A stretch of 64,000 nucleotides of DNA from Fen-1362 sp964597035 (GTDB lineage: Bacteria; Planctomycetota; Phycisphaerae; Sedimentisphaerales; Anaerobacaceae), in NCBI GenBank assembly GCA_964597035.1, contig CAZQWM010000002.1, positions 62,001 to 126,000 on the forward strand, given 5' to 3'. The position numbers and the translations under genes were made by a program. The notes beneath the pieces were generated by a model that saw only the letters and a program-made list of their open reading frames with translations, made no database searches and was not told where the DNA came from. Below are positions 18,015-27,791 of the stretch, one piece after another (the first letter of the stretch is position 1; the number at the start of each line of letters is the position of its first letter).

Positions 18015-19299
18015 GGTAAAGGGGTTCCTAAAATACGGGCGTCAGTCTGTCGGCTATCGGCCGGTTGAAGAACGCATACACGATTTCAACGAGCTCGAAC
18101 TTCCTTTGACTCCTGACCAAATCGTGCAGCAGGCGGCCCGATGTATGGACTGCGGGATACCGTTCTGCCACGGGGTGGGCTGCCCCCTGAAAAATTCGAT
18201 ACCCGACATCAATGAACTGGTTTATCAGGGACACTGGCGCGACGCCTGTGAACAGCTTCATTCGACAAACAACTTTCCCGAAATCACCGGCAGGGTCTGT
18301 CCGGCACCCTGCGAGGCATCCTGCACACTGGCGATAAACGACAAGCCGGTGCTTATCAGGCACATTGAGTTTCAGGTAGTCGAAAAAGGATTCGCCCAGG
18401 GCTGGATAAAGCCACTGCCCGCGGCAACAAAGACCGGCAAACGAATTGCGATTATCGGCTCGGGTCCGGCAGGTCTGGCGGCGGCGCAGCAGCTTGCGAG
18501 AGCAGGCCACGATGTCGTGGTCTTTGAGAAGGACGAAAAAATAGGCGGCATCCTGCGATACGGCATTCCAGACTTCAAGATGGAAAAACATATCATCGAC
18601 CGGCGGCTCGAGCAGATGGAGGCCGAGGGCGCGCAGTTCCAGACGGATTTGAACGTCGGAAAGGATGTATCCACNNNNNNNNNNNNNNNNNNNNNNNNNN
18701 NNNNNNNNNNNNNNNNNNNNNNNNNNNNNNNNNNNNNNNNNNNNNNNNNNNNNNNNNNNNNNNNNNNNNNNNNNGGTACGGCGAAACGACAGGGAGCGAA
18801 GCGGATAATCCAGTTGGAGATTTTGCCGAAACCGCCGGAGACTGCTCCGCCAGATACGCCCTGGCCCAACTGGCCCAGAGTAATGCGAACCACCTCGTCC
18901 CACGAGGAGGGCTGTGAGCGGATGTGGAGCGTAATGACGAAGCGACTCACCGGTGCGGAAACAAGGGTAAGCAAGATTCATTGCTGTAAGGTCGAGTGGG
19001 TGGAGAGAGAAACGGGCTGGAAAATAAAGGAATTGCCGGGAACCGAATTCGAGCTTGATGCGGATATTGTGCTTTTGGCTATGGGTTTTTTGCACGTCGA
19101 GCACAACGGACTGGTCACAGACCTCGGCCTGAAGCTGGACCCACGCGGCAATATACTCGCAAATGACTACCAGACGAGCGAGCCCTGGGTATTCGCAGCG
19201 GGCGATACAATCAACGGAGCATCTCTTGTAGTGCGTGCAATCGACAGCGGCCGAGGCACGGCAGCGGCAATTGACCGCTGGCTGAGAGATAAAAATTGA
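18007..19299 (+). CDS. gltD: Glutamate synthase small subunit (contains assembly gap)
   Basis: The start is ATG 18007, overlapping the gltB stop by 8 nt (MGEVKGFLKYGRQSVGYR). The N-terminal 4Fe-4S domain has CMDCGIPFCHGVGCP and CPAPCEASC. The first Rossmann motif IIGSGPAGLAAA and the flavin-domain sequence GGILRYGIPDFKM follow, and then 100 Ns. The sequence resumes at GTAKRQGAKRIIQLEILPKPPE and ends with VFAAGDTINGASLVVRAIDSGRGTAAAI. The family normally has on the order of 80-100 residues between the flanking motifs, including the NADPH-binding GGGDTGSD segment, so the real missing DNA is probably longer than 100 bp. The subunit passes electrons from NADPH to GltB. Confidence 0.93.
   Translation: MGEVKGFLKYGRQSVGYRPVEERIHDFNELELPLTPDQIVQQAARCMDCGIPFCHGVGCPLKNSIPDINELVYQGHWRDACEQLHSTNNFPEITGRVCPAPCEASCTLAINDKPVLIRHIEFQVVEKGFAQGWIKPLPAATKTGKRIAIIGSGPAGLAAAQQLARAGHDVVVFEKDEKIGGILRYGIPDFKMEKHIIDRRLEQMEAEGAQFQTDLNVGKDVSXXXXXXXXXXXXXXXXXXXXXXXXXXXXXXXXXXGTAKRQGAKRIIQLEILPKPPETAPPDTPWPNWPRVMRTTSSHEEGCERMWSVMTKRLTGAETRVSKIHCCKVEWVERETGWKIKELPGTEFELDADIVLLAMGFLHVEHNGLVTDLGLKLDPRGNILANDYQTSEPWVFAAGDTINGASLVVRAIDSGRGTAAAIDRWLRDKN
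18675..18774. other. Assembly gap (100 Ns)
   Basis: Exactly 100 N characters lie inside gltD. This is the usual placeholder length for a scaffold gap of unknown size. Confidence 0.99.
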
Positions 19300-19372
19300 C
19301 AACATTGGAGCAGTGCTGTAAAAGACTGCACCAAAATCTTTATTTACCCTGACAACATACTGGGACACTGCG

Positions 19373-22300
19373 GTGCCGAAACGCAAGGACATACACAAAA
19401 TACTAATCATCGGCTCCGGGCCGATAGTCATAGGCCAGGCGTGCGAGTTCGATTATTCAGGCGCACAGGCGTGCAAGGTGCTCCGACGCGAGGGCTATAA
19501 GGTCGTGCTGGTCAACAGCAATCCAGCAACGATAATGACCGACCCTGATTTTGCCGACAGGACCTACATCGAGCCGATAACACCTGAGATTGTCGAAAAG
19601 ATAATTCAGCGGGAAAAACCGGACAGCTTACTACCGACCTTGGGCGGCCAAACGGGACTGAACACGGCGGTGGCACTGGCTGAAAGAGGAACGCTGAAAA
19701 AATACAACGTTCGGATGTTAGGCGCAAATCTGGCGAGCATCAAACGGGCTGAGGAAAGAGACCGCTTCAAAAAGACCATCGAAAGCTGCGACCTCGAAGT
19801 CCCGCGCAGCGGATATGCGCATAACTGGGAACAAGCGGAGCAATTCCTCGATTATGTCGGCCTGCCTGCAATCATTCGCCCCTCATATACGCTTGGCGGT
19901 ACGGGCGGCAACATTGCTTACAACAAAGAAGAATACCACAAATACGTCCACTGGGGGCTTAACCTAAGCCCCAAACACCAGATACTTATCGAAGAATCAG
20001 TCCTCGGGTGGAAGGAATTCGAGCTTGAGGTGATGAGAGACCGCAAGGATAACGTCGTCATCGTCTGCCCGATTGAAAATTTGGACCCGATGGGGATACA
20101 TACCGGTGACAGCATCACGGTTGCGCCTGCGCAGACGCTGACCGACAAGGAATACCAGATTATGCGTGACGCCGCGATTAAAATTATCCGGGCGATAGGC
20201 GTTGAGACAGGCGGCTCCAATATTCAGTTTGCAGTCAATCCGGAAAACGGCAAGCTTTACGTGATTGAGATGAACCCTCGCGTGTCGCGAAGCTCGGCTC
20301 TCGCTTCCAAAGCGACGGGTTTTCCGATAGCCAAAATTGCCTCGCTGCTTGCGGTCGGCTACACACTCGACGAGATTCCCAATGATATTACAAAGAAGAC
20401 GCCGGCCTGCTTCGAGCCGACAATTGACTACTGCGTCGTAAAATGGCCGCGGTTCACTTTTGAAAAATTTCCCGGCACGGACCCGATGCTGACGGTTCAG
20501 ATGAAATCGGTCGGTGAAGCAATGGCCATTGGCAGAACCTTCAAGGAAGCAATGCAGAAGGCAATCCGGTCGCTCGAAATAGACAGATATTCACTGGCTA
20601 ACAAGCATATCGACAGCTCTCTTACACCTCGCCAGTTGAAAGACAAATTAAGAACGCCATGCTGGGACAGAATATGGTACGTCGCAGATGCGCTGCGGAG
20701 AAAAGTAAGCGTCGAAGAAATCTTCGGTTTGACGAAAATCGACCCGTGGTTCGTCAACAACATAAAGGACATAGTTCGGCTCGAGGAAAAAATAAAGGCC
20801 ACAGGTCCCGCGAAAATAAATGCAAGTTTGATGCGTAAGGCAAAAGAATACGGCTTCAGCGACAAGTACTTGTCGTCTTTGCTCAAAAAACCCGAACGGG
20901 AATTCCGTAAGCTCCGACAGCAGATGGGCATAGAACCGGTATACAAGATGGTTGACACCTGCGGGGCCGAGTTCGAGGCCGCAACACCTTATCTTTACTC
21001 GACATACGAGCGCGAGTGCGAAGCAAAGCCAACGACAAGAAAGAAAATCATAATCTTAGGCGGCGGGCCCAACCGCATCGGCCAGGGTATCGAATTCGAT
21101 TACTGCTGCGTGCACGCGGCCTTTGCGCTGCGGGAAATCGGCATCGAATCGATAATGGTCAATTGTAATCCGGAGACGGTCAGCACCGACTATGACACAT
21201 CGGACCGGCTGTACTTCGAGCCGTTGACTTTTGAGGACATTATGTCCGTAGTCGAGAAAGAGAAACCCGACGGCGTCATAGTACAGTTCGGAGGGCAGAC
21301 GCCGCTTAAGCTGGCAGTGCCGCTTGAGCAGGCAGGCGTCAAAATCATCGGAACCAGCCCCGACAGTATCGACAGGGCCGAGGACCGCAAGCGGTTCAAC
21401 AAGGTTGTTAAAAAGCTTCGGCTTCGTCAGCCAAAGTCGGGAACTGCAATGTCGTATTCGGAAACGCTGAAAATCGCCGAAAAGCTCGGCTATCCGCTTT
21501 TGATTCGGCCGTCGTTTGTGCTGGGCGGCAGAGCAATGGAAATCGTATACGACGAGAAGTCGCTGGCAAGCTGCGTCGACGAGGCCATCGAGGTATCAGG
21601 TGAACACCCGATTCTCATAGACAAGTTTCTCGACGACGCCACTGAGCTGGATGTAGATGCGGTATGCGACGGCAAACGAGTCGTTATCGGCGGGATAATG
21701 GAGCACATAGAAGAGGCCGGCGTGCATTCCGGTGACAGCGCGTGCAGTCTGCCGCCTGTGTCACTGAGCCGTAAAATCATCGATGAGGTCTCACGTCAGA
21801 CAAAAATGCTCGCATTGGAGCTAAATGTAGGGGGCCTTATAAATATCCAGTACGCCATTCATAACGGCGAAATTTACGTCCTCGAAGTCAATCCCCGCGC
21901 GTCCCGGACGGTGCCTTTTGTCAGCAAGGCAACAGGTGTGCCGTTAGCCAAATTAGCGGCGAAGGTTATGGCCGGGATGACGCTGGATGAGCTTGGCTTC
22001 ACCGAAGAAGTCCGGCCGAAACATTTCTCCGTCAAAGAGGCCGTATTCCCATTCCTGAAATTCCCCGGTATAGACACAATTCTCGGGCCGGAGATGCTTT
22101 CCACCGGTGAGGTAATGGGGATTGCCGAGGAGTTCGGCATCGCATACGCCAAGAGCCAAATGGCCGCCGGCAACACCCTGCCGACCACAGGTACGGTGCT
22201 AATCAGCGTCAGAGACGACGACAAGAAAAAGGCCGTGGAAATCGCCGGCAAGCTGCACGAGATGGGCTTTAAGATTACCGCCACCAAAGGAACATCCTTT

Positions 22301-22600
22301 GCCCTGATTAACAGCAACATCCCTACAGAATATGTGCCTAAAGTAACCGAGGGGCGACCCAACATTATCGACGCAATCATCAACGGCAAAGTCGATTTGA
22401 TAATCAATACAACAAGCGGCAGACAGGCGGCGGCCGATTCAACAGCAATCAGAAGAACCGCTCTCGACAAACAAGTTCCATACGTAACCACGATTAGAGC
22501 AGGAACGGCAGTCGTCAATGCAATCGAAGCGCTGAGAAAAGAGCGAATCGGTGTCAAGCCCATCCAGTTACGGCATCGCAAAGGGGCGCTGTCCAAATGA
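19373..22600 (+). CDS. carB: Carbamoyl-phosphate synthase large subunit
   Basis: The 1075-residue product starts at a GTG (MPKRKDIHKILIIGSGPIVIGQACEFDYSG). It has two homologous ATP-grasp halves: the first at about residues 125-340 with TLGGTGGNIAYN and EMNPRVSRSSALASKATG, the second at about 670-880 with FVLGGRAMEIVYDE and EVNPRASRTVPFVSKATG. An oligomerisation domain lies between them, and a C-terminal MGS-like allosteric domain spans about 950-1075. It makes carbamoyl phosphate from bicarbonate, ATP and glutamine-derived ammonia for pyrimidines and arginine. It lies 73 bp after gltD and overlaps carA by 4 nt; large-before-small is the reverse of the usual carAB order. Confidence 0.97.
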   Translation: MPKRKDIHKILIIGSGPIVIGQACEFDYSGAQACKVLRREGYKVVLVNSNPATIMTDPDFADRTYIEPITPEIVEKIIQREKPDSLLPTLGGQTGLNTAVALAERGTLKKYNVRMLGANLASIKRAEERDRFKKTIESCDLEVPRSGYAHNWEQAEQFLDYVGLPAIIRPSYTLGGTGGNIAYNKEEYHKYVHWGLNLSPKHQILIEESVLGWKEFELEVMRDRKDNVVIVCPIENLDPMGIHTGDSITVAPAQTLTDKEYQIMRDAAIKIIRAIGVETGGSNIQFAVNPENGKLYVIEMNPRVSRSSALASKATGFPIAKIASLLAVGYTLDEIPNDITKKTPACFEPTIDYCVVKWPRFTFEKFPGTDPMLTVQMKSVGEAMAIGRTFKEAMQKAIRSLEIDRYSLANKHIDSSLTPRQLKDKLRTPCWDRIWYVADALRRKVSVEEIFGLTKIDPWFVNNIKDIVRLEEKIKATGPAKINASLMRKAKEYGFSDKYLSSLLKKPEREFRKLRQQMGIEPVYKMVDTCGAEFEAATPYLYSTYERECEAKPTTRKKIIILGGGPNRIGQGIEFDYCCVHAAFALREIGIESIMVNCNPETVSTDYDTSDRLYFEPLTFEDIMSVVEKEKPDGVIVQFGGQTPLKLAVPLEQAGVKIIGTSPDSIDRAEDRKRFNKVVKKLRLRQPKSGTAMSYSETLKIAEKLGYPLLIRPSFVLGGRAMEIVYDEKSLASCVDEAIEVSGEHPILIDKFLDDATELDVDAVCDGKRVVIGGIMEHIEEAGVHSGDSACSLPPVSLSRKIIDEVSRQTKMLALELNVGGLINIQYAIHNGEIYVLEVNPRASRTVPFVSKATGVPLAKLAAKVMAGMTLDELGFTEEVRPKHFSVKEAVFPFLKFPGIDTILGPEMLSTGEVMGIAEEFGIAYAKSQMAAGNTLPTTGTVLISVRDDDKKKAVEIAGKLHEMGFKITATKGTSFALINSNIPTEYVPKVTEGRPNIIDAIINGKVDLIINTTSGRQAAADSTAIRRTALDKQVPYVTTIRAGTAVVNAIEALRKERIGVKPIQLRHRKGALSK

Positions 22601-23733
22601 AGGCGATATTGTTACTCGAAGATGGAACTGTGTTTAAAGGAACGTCTTTCGGCGCAAAAGGCCAGAGATGCGGAGAGGTTGTCTTTAATACAAGTATGAC
22701 CGGCTACCAGGAAATTATGACCGACCCGTCTTACCACGAACAGATAATCACAATGACGTATCCTCTCATCGGCAACTACGGGACCAACAAGCTCGACGTG
22801 GAATCGAGAAAGGTTTACGCCGTGGGTTTTGTCGTGAAAGAAAATTGCGATTACCCAAGTAACTGGAGAAATGAGCGCTCGCTGGACGAGTATCTCAAGG
22901 CCAACAACGTAGTCGGCCTTGCAGGCATCGACACAAGAAAACTCGTCAAGCACATCCGGACAGAAGGGGCTATGAGAGGCATTATCTCCTCGACGGAGTT
23001 ACGGATATCGACACTGGCAAAAAAGCTCGATGAATATCCTGGACTCGTGGGAAGAGACATAGTCAGGGACGTGACCTCGAAAAAGCCCTACAAGTGGGAT
23101 AAGGGCGTAGTCGATGTCTTAAAGCCCAAATCAATCAAGCCCGAACAGAAATACAAAGTGGTCGCGTATGATTTCGGCATCAAGCAGAACATCCTCCGGC
23201 TGCTCTACAGCCACGGATTCAAAGTCTATGTGGTGCCGGCCTTTACATCGGCTGAAGACGTGCTGGCAAAAAAGCCGGACGGAGTATTCCTGAGCAACGG
23301 GCCGGGCGACCCGGCTGCGGTTACCTGCGCCATTGAAAATACGAAGAAACTTCTCGGCAAGGTCCCTATTTTCGGCATCTGTCTTGGGCATCAAATACTC
23401 GGACTCGCACTTGGCGGACGAACGTTCAAACTAAAGTTCGGGCACCGGGGAGCCAACCATCCGGTTAAAAATCTCGAAACAAATCAGATAGAGATAACCA
23501 GCCAAAATCACGGTTTCTGCGTCGACATAAACTCACTTAAGAACAAAGGTGTCGAACTAACGCACATTAACCTCAATGACAATACACTCGAGGGATTCCG
23601 ATGTAAACGACTTGGCGCTTTCTGCGTCCAGTACCACCCCGAGGCCTCACCAGGCCCACACGACTCAAGATATTTGTTTCGCGCGTTCACAGACCTGATG
23701 GACAAACGAAAGGCCGGCAAAGGTCTGCGATAG
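22597..23733 (+). CDS. carA: Carbamoyl-phosphate synthase small (glutaminase) subunit
   Basis: The 378 residues match the family length. The N-terminal CPSase domain contains TGYQEIMTDPSYHEQIITMT. The class I amidotransferase domain (about residues 185-370) has the nucleophile elbow FGICLGHQILGLALGG and the catalytic His/Glu pair in YHPEASPGPHDS. It hydrolyses glutamine and channels ammonia to CarB. The start ATG overlaps the carB stop (ATGA), indicating translational coupling. Confidence 0.97.
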   Translation: MKAILLLEDGTVFKGTSFGAKGQRCGEVVFNTSMTGYQEIMTDPSYHEQIITMTYPLIGNYGTNKLDVESRKVYAVGFVVKENCDYPSNWRNERSLDEYLKANNVVGLAGIDTRKLVKHIRTEGAMRGIISSTELRISTLAKKLDEYPGLVGRDIVRDVTSKKPYKWDKGVVDVLKPKSIKPEQKYKVVAYDFGIKQNILRLLYSHGFKVYVVPAFTSAEDVLAKKPDGVFLSNGPGDPAAVTCAIENTKKLLGKVPIFGICLGHQILGLALGGRTFKLKFGHRGANHPVKNLETNQIEITSQNHGFCVDINSLKNKGVELTHINLNDNTLEGFRCKRLGAFCVQYHPEASPGPHDSRYLFRAFTDLMDKRKAGKGLR

Positions 23734-24032
23734 CCACTGTCAGTCTTGAAACTCTCCGGCTGTTATCGGTCTATGTGGACTATAAAAAGCCCTGCCTGCA
23801 GTCAATAACGGATTTTTCTCCTGAAATCGCGCCCTTAATCTGCCGATAATTTCATCGGCGGATGGGGCTGACGCAGAGGAGATATCCCAGTTATCGGAAC
23901 TTGCTTCAAGCCAGAGTCCGGCCTTCGCTCTCGATGAAGTGATGAAATACAAGAATACAAATAGAGGTACTGTTCTCTGAAGCAAGGGGGACCAGTAGCA
24001 GCGAAAGTGTCTCGGAAGGGTGAATAATAGTA

Positions 24033-25931
24033 ATGAACGACGAGATAAAAGTCTTACAGGTAGATGACGACGAAATCGACGTTCGACTCGTCAAGCGCGC
24101 CCTCACAAAATCCACTCAGGCAGATAAATTCAAAATGGAATCGGCTTCCACTCTGGCCGAGGCCGTTGAACATCTCGGGGCCAATTCTTATGACGTCATC
24201 CTGCTGGATTTAGGCCTTCCCGACAGTAGCGGTATCGAAACCGTCCAGAAAATCTGCCAGGTCAATCCCAACATACCTATCGTGGTTCTCACTGGTCTGG
24301 AGAATGAGGAGACCGGGCTTCAGGCAATAAAAAGCGGAGCGGCGGACTATCTGGTCAAAGGCCCCACGATGGAAAATTCTCTGATAAAAACCATCCTCTA
24401 TGCAATCGAACGCAAGAAAGCCGCAGAGAAGCTTCGTGAATCGCAGCAGATGCTGCAACTGGTGATGAACAGCATCCCGCAGGCGGTATTCTGGAAAGAC
24501 CGTAATTTTACGTATATGGGTTGTAATCCTGTCTTTGCCAGGCATGCGGGTCTTGCCTCGCCAGAGCAGATAATTGGTAAAACGGACTATAACCTGCCCT
24601 GGCGAAAAGAGGAATCGGACTACTTCCGCCAATGTGACCGGCAAGTTATGGAAAGCGACACAGGCGACTATCACATCATTGAACCACAACTACAGGCTGA
24701 CGGCAAGCAGGCCTGGGTCGAGACAAACAAGGTGCCGCTGCACGATGCCGAAGGCAATGTAGTGGGGATTCTCGGGACGTATGAGGACATAACAGAGCGA
24801 AGACAAGCCGAGAGGGCCCTGCAAATCGCAGAGGAAAGATACCGCACTATTTTCGAAAACTCAGCCGTGGCGATTACTATGGCGGATGAGCTCGAACGCC
24901 TTATCTCCTGGAACAAATTCACAGAAGACCTGCTCGGTATGAACAAGAAGGACCTGTATCTAAAACCCGTGCAGTCGCTATATCCGCAAGGCGAATGGGA
25001 AAGAATAAGAACGCACGACGTCAGGCAAAAGGGAATGCAGCACCACCTCGAAACAAGGATGAAGAAAAAAGACGGCGAAATAATCGACGTCGACGTTTCG
25101 CTGAGTGTGTTAAAAGACTCCGAAGGAAGAGTAACGGGTTCAATAGGCGTCGTCAGGGATATTACTGAGCGAAAAGAAGCCGACAGGAAAATCAAGGAGG
25201 CAATGGAGCTGAAATCGCAGTTCATTTCCACCGTCTCTCACGAGCTGCGCACGCCACTGACGATAATCAAAGAGGATATTGCTATTATCCTGGACGGAGC
25301 AGCAGGAAGAGTAAAGAAAAAACAGGAGCAGATACTCGATATTGCCCAGCGCAATATTGAACGGCTTTCCCGACTCATCAATGACGTACTGGACTTTCAG
25401 AAGCTCGAAAGCGGCAGCGCTAAATTCAAGATGCAGGACAACAACATAAACGAACTCATCGAGAATGTTTACAAAACAATGGTCGGAGCCGTAAAAAAAC
25501 ACGGCGTGGATTTCCGGCTGGCATTGGACAATACCCTGCCACGCATAAAGTTCGACAGCGACAAAATCGTTCAGGTCCTCACCAATCTCGTTGGCAACGC
25601 TATGAAGTTCACCGAGAAAGGCAGTATAACAATCGCAACCCGCAGAATTGAAAACGCCATCCGCATCTCCGTTTCGGATACCGGCCCCGGAATTAAACAA
25701 GAAGATATGTCGAAACTTTTCCAGAAGTTTCAGCAACTCGACTCAAGTGGAGGCAGAAAGACGGGAGGAACAGGTCTGGGTCTGGCAATTTCCAAAGAGA
25801 TCGTCGAAAAACACGGCGGAAGAATCTGGGCGGAATCGGAACCTAGTAAAGGAACCATATTTCATTTCCTGTTACCCATCAAGTCGACAAGCCGGGAAGC
25901 TCAATTCGTCTTCCAAGAAAAAACGCTGTAA
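24033..25931 (+). CDS. Receiver-PAS-PAS sensor histidine kinase
   Basis: The 632-residue protein starts with a receiver domain (about 1-125) carrying DDDEID and phospho-acceptor Asp near residue 58 in ILLDLGLPD. Two PAS domains follow at about 135-255 and 260-375. The HisKA domain has its phospho-His near residue 402 (STVSHELRTPL), and the HATPase domain (about 490-620) has NLVGNAMKF, SDTGPGIK and GTGLGLAISKEIV. There is no transmembrane segment, so it is a cytoplasmic sensor. It is convergent with a single-domain response regulator 98 bp away; pairing is possible but not shown. The 299 bp between carA and this gene hold no supported feature. Confidence 0.9.
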   Translation: MNDEIKVLQVDDDEIDVRLVKRALTKSTQADKFKMESASTLAEAVEHLGANSYDVILLDLGLPDSSGIETVQKICQVNPNIPIVVLTGLENEETGLQAIKSGAADYLVKGPTMENSLIKTILYAIERKKAAEKLRESQQMLQLVMNSIPQAVFWKDRNFTYMGCNPVFARHAGLASPEQIIGKTDYNLPWRKEESDYFRQCDRQVMESDTGDYHIIEPQLQADGKQAWVETNKVPLHDAEGNVVGILGTYEDITERRQAERALQIAEERYRTIFENSAVAITMADELERLISWNKFTEDLLGMNKKDLYLKPVQSLYPQGEWERIRTHDVRQKGMQHHLETRMKKKDGEIIDVDVSLSVLKDSEGRVTGSIGVVRDITERKEADRKIKEAMELKSQFISTVSHELRTPLTIIKEDIAIILDGAAGRVKKKQEQILDIAQRNIERLSRLINDVLDFQKLESGSAKFKMQDNNINELIENVYKTMVGAVKKHGVDFRLALDNTLPRIKFDSDKIVQVLTNLVGNAMKFTEKGSITIATRRIENAIRISVSDTGPGIKQEDMSKLFQKFQQLDSSGGRKTGGTGLGLAISKEIVEKHGGRIWAESEPSKGTIFHFLLPIKSTSREAQFVFQEKTL

Positions 25932-26029
25932 GAATAGAGCAGCTTTGCTGAAAACTATGGGAAAGACTTAAACACCCAATCAATCTGCGAACGTACAAAA
26001 GTTTCCGTAATCTTTTGCTTTACACCGAA

Positions 26030-26452
26030 CTACACGTCGCTTAATGCCTTTTTGCCTTCGAGTGCGTTGGCAATTTTCTCTTTCAGCTCGGCAAAGTCAA
26101 ACGGCTTGGCAATGTAATCAACGATGCCAAATGAAGAGGCAGTGGCAATGTCATCCACCTCACAGGCAGCGGTTACCATAATCACTGGTATGTTTTTTAG
26201 CTGCGGATCCCTGCCGAGGTGTTCGAGCGTCTCATGGCCGTTCATCACCGGCATACTCGTATCCAGCAGGATAAGGTCCGGCTTTTCGCTGGCGGCCTTT
26301 TCTAGTCCCTCTTTGCCGTTGCATGCGACGACCGTTTTATAATTGCTCCATTCGAGGTGATGCTGGATTGTACTGACGTAATCCGGCTCGTCATCGACGA
26401 TAAGTATCTTTACCTTGCCCGACTTTTTATCCGACTTAAATAACCCAAACAT
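26030..26452 (-). CDS. Single-domain CheY-like response regulator
   Basis: The start is ATG 26452, 8 nt after AAAAGGAG; a longer in-frame extension upstream lacks such a site. The 140-residue product is a receiver domain with ILIVDDEPDYV, phospho-acceptor Asp in LILLDTSMPVMNG, the conserved Thr in VIMVTA, and the Lys in YIAKPFDF. There is no output domain. It is the last gene on the strand of the pilus operon, 91 bp after the secretin stop, so it may act on pilus function; this is inference from position. Confidence 0.9.
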   Translation of the reverse strand: MFGLFKSDKKSGKVKILIVDDEPDYVSTIQHHLEWSNYKTVVACNGKEGLEKAASEKPDLILLDTSMPVMNGHETLEHLGRDPQLKNIPVIMVTAACEVDDIATASSFGIVDYIAKPFDFAELKEKIANALEGKKALSDV

Positions 26453-26543
26453 TTCCACTTCTCCTTTTCCCGGCCCCCACTTACCTAATCCTTTATCGGC
26501 CCAAACGGCCCCTAAAGTTAGCAAAAAGTTGCTCCAACACCGG

Positions 26544-27791
26544 CTACTTCTTATTCTGTTTTGTTAATTTCGGCTTCGATTCAGCCGGCGGCGCAATCAG
26601 AGACTTGTTCCTTATTTGATTGTATCTTGCCATTGCCTCTACTGGTACAGGTTCACCCTTGTATATATGGGGCGATAAAAGCACCAGCAACTCAGAGTTC
26701 TCCACTACCTTTCTATCGTCCGAAAAAAGAAGACCGATAAGAGGCAAATCACCCAACAAAGGCACCTGATACCTTATGGTCTGTGTCTCCTGCCTTCTCA
26801 AACCACCCATTACGACCACCTGCCCATCGTCTATAAGCAGCGTTGTATTTGCCTCTCGTGTGTCGACAACCGGTACGTTAGCAATTGAGGTACCGGTACT
26901 TACGCTTTGACTGGGCTTAACCGTCAGCAGGATTTGCCCTTCATCTGTTACTGTTGCCTTGACCTCCAATGTGACTCCGACTTCCTTAAACGCAGTCGAG
27001 GTCACTGCATTTCCGCCGCCGCCGCCACCGGCAGTCTGCGTGAGCTCCTGATACGGAATTTCCTCAACGGTCTTTATTCCCGCCATTTGCCCACTGACAA
27101 CCATTACACGCGGACTGGCCAGTATGTCCACGGTTCTTTTTTCCTGAAGCAGATGAACGACATTGCGAATGGTGTTGCTAATAACAGACATCTCACCTCC
27201 AAGCCCGCCTGTGGTTGCATATGCGCTAGTATTGCCAATCGAATCACTGTCCGGAGCCACGATTGCCAAACGGTCCGGATAAACCATACTCTGGCGGTAA
27301 GCAAAGTCGTAGTTCTTAGTCGATAAGATATCCCAGTCGATACCTATCTCGGTATCATCCTTAAGCTTAACATCAATGATAACCACTTCAATCATTATTT
27401 GCTTGGGGGTCTGGTCGGCCTTTCTTACCTCAGTAATAATTCTCTCCAAATCCTCCTTTACATCGCAGATAATCAGCGTGTTTGTGTTGTCGTCAACCGC
27501 AATGCTCCCATACTCGGAGGACATTTTGGTCAAGGCAGTTTTAAGGTTCCGTGCCGAGAGAAACTTTAATGTTACCGTTTGGACGAATAACAGCGGCTTG
27601 ATTTCATCGAGGTTTTTGCCAACCGGCACAGCCAGGTCGCCCTGTGGCATTGCACCCCCAAAAACACCTGCGAAGGGGTCATCACGGCCAAAATCGAGAT
27701 TTTCATCTTCCGTCTGCTCGCCGCTGTAGCAGATAGTCGCCGTCAAAACAACAAGCCCCAAAACCACGAATTTTGCCATCCGCCTATTCAT
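26544..27791 (-). CDS. Short secretin (PilQ/GspD family)
   Basis: The 415-residue product has a signal peptide at residues 1-22 (VVLTATICYSG). A secretin N-domain at about 65-125 (LKFLSARNLKTALTKM...NTLIICD) precedes the secretin channel domain at about 135-395, which includes SPRVMVVSGQMAGI, IPYQEL, EVGVTLEVKATV and VPLLGDLPLIGLLFSD. The extra N-domains of full-length PilQ/GspD are missing, so this is a compact form. It would form the outer-membrane gate of the pilus or secretion system. Its start overlaps the PilO-like gene by 8 nt. Confidence 0.9.
   Translation of the reverse strand: MNRRMAKFVVLGLVVLTATICYSGEQTEDENLDFGRDDPFAGVFGGAMPQGDLAVPVGKNLDEIKPLLFVQTVTLKFLSARNLKTALTKMSSEYGSIAVDDNTNTLIICDVKEDLERIITEVRKADQTPKQIMIEVVIIDVKLKDDTEIGIDWDILSTKNYDFAYRQSMVYPDRLAIVAPDSDSIGNTSAYATTGGLGGEMSVISNTIRNVVHLLQEKRTVDILASPRVMVVSGQMAGIKTVEEIPYQELTQTAGGGGGGNAVTSTAFKEVGVTLEVKATVTDEGQILLTVKPSQSVSTGTSIANVPVVDTREANTTLLIDDGQVVVMGGLRRQETQTIRYQVPLLGDLPLIGLLFSDDRKVVENSELLVLLSPHIYKGEPVPVEAMARYNQIRNKSLIAPPAESKPKLTKQNKK

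Noticed and set aside
23740..23985. 81-codon minus-strand open frame between carA and the kinase
   Set aside because: It has no recognisable motif or ribosome-binding site and runs against both neighbours.
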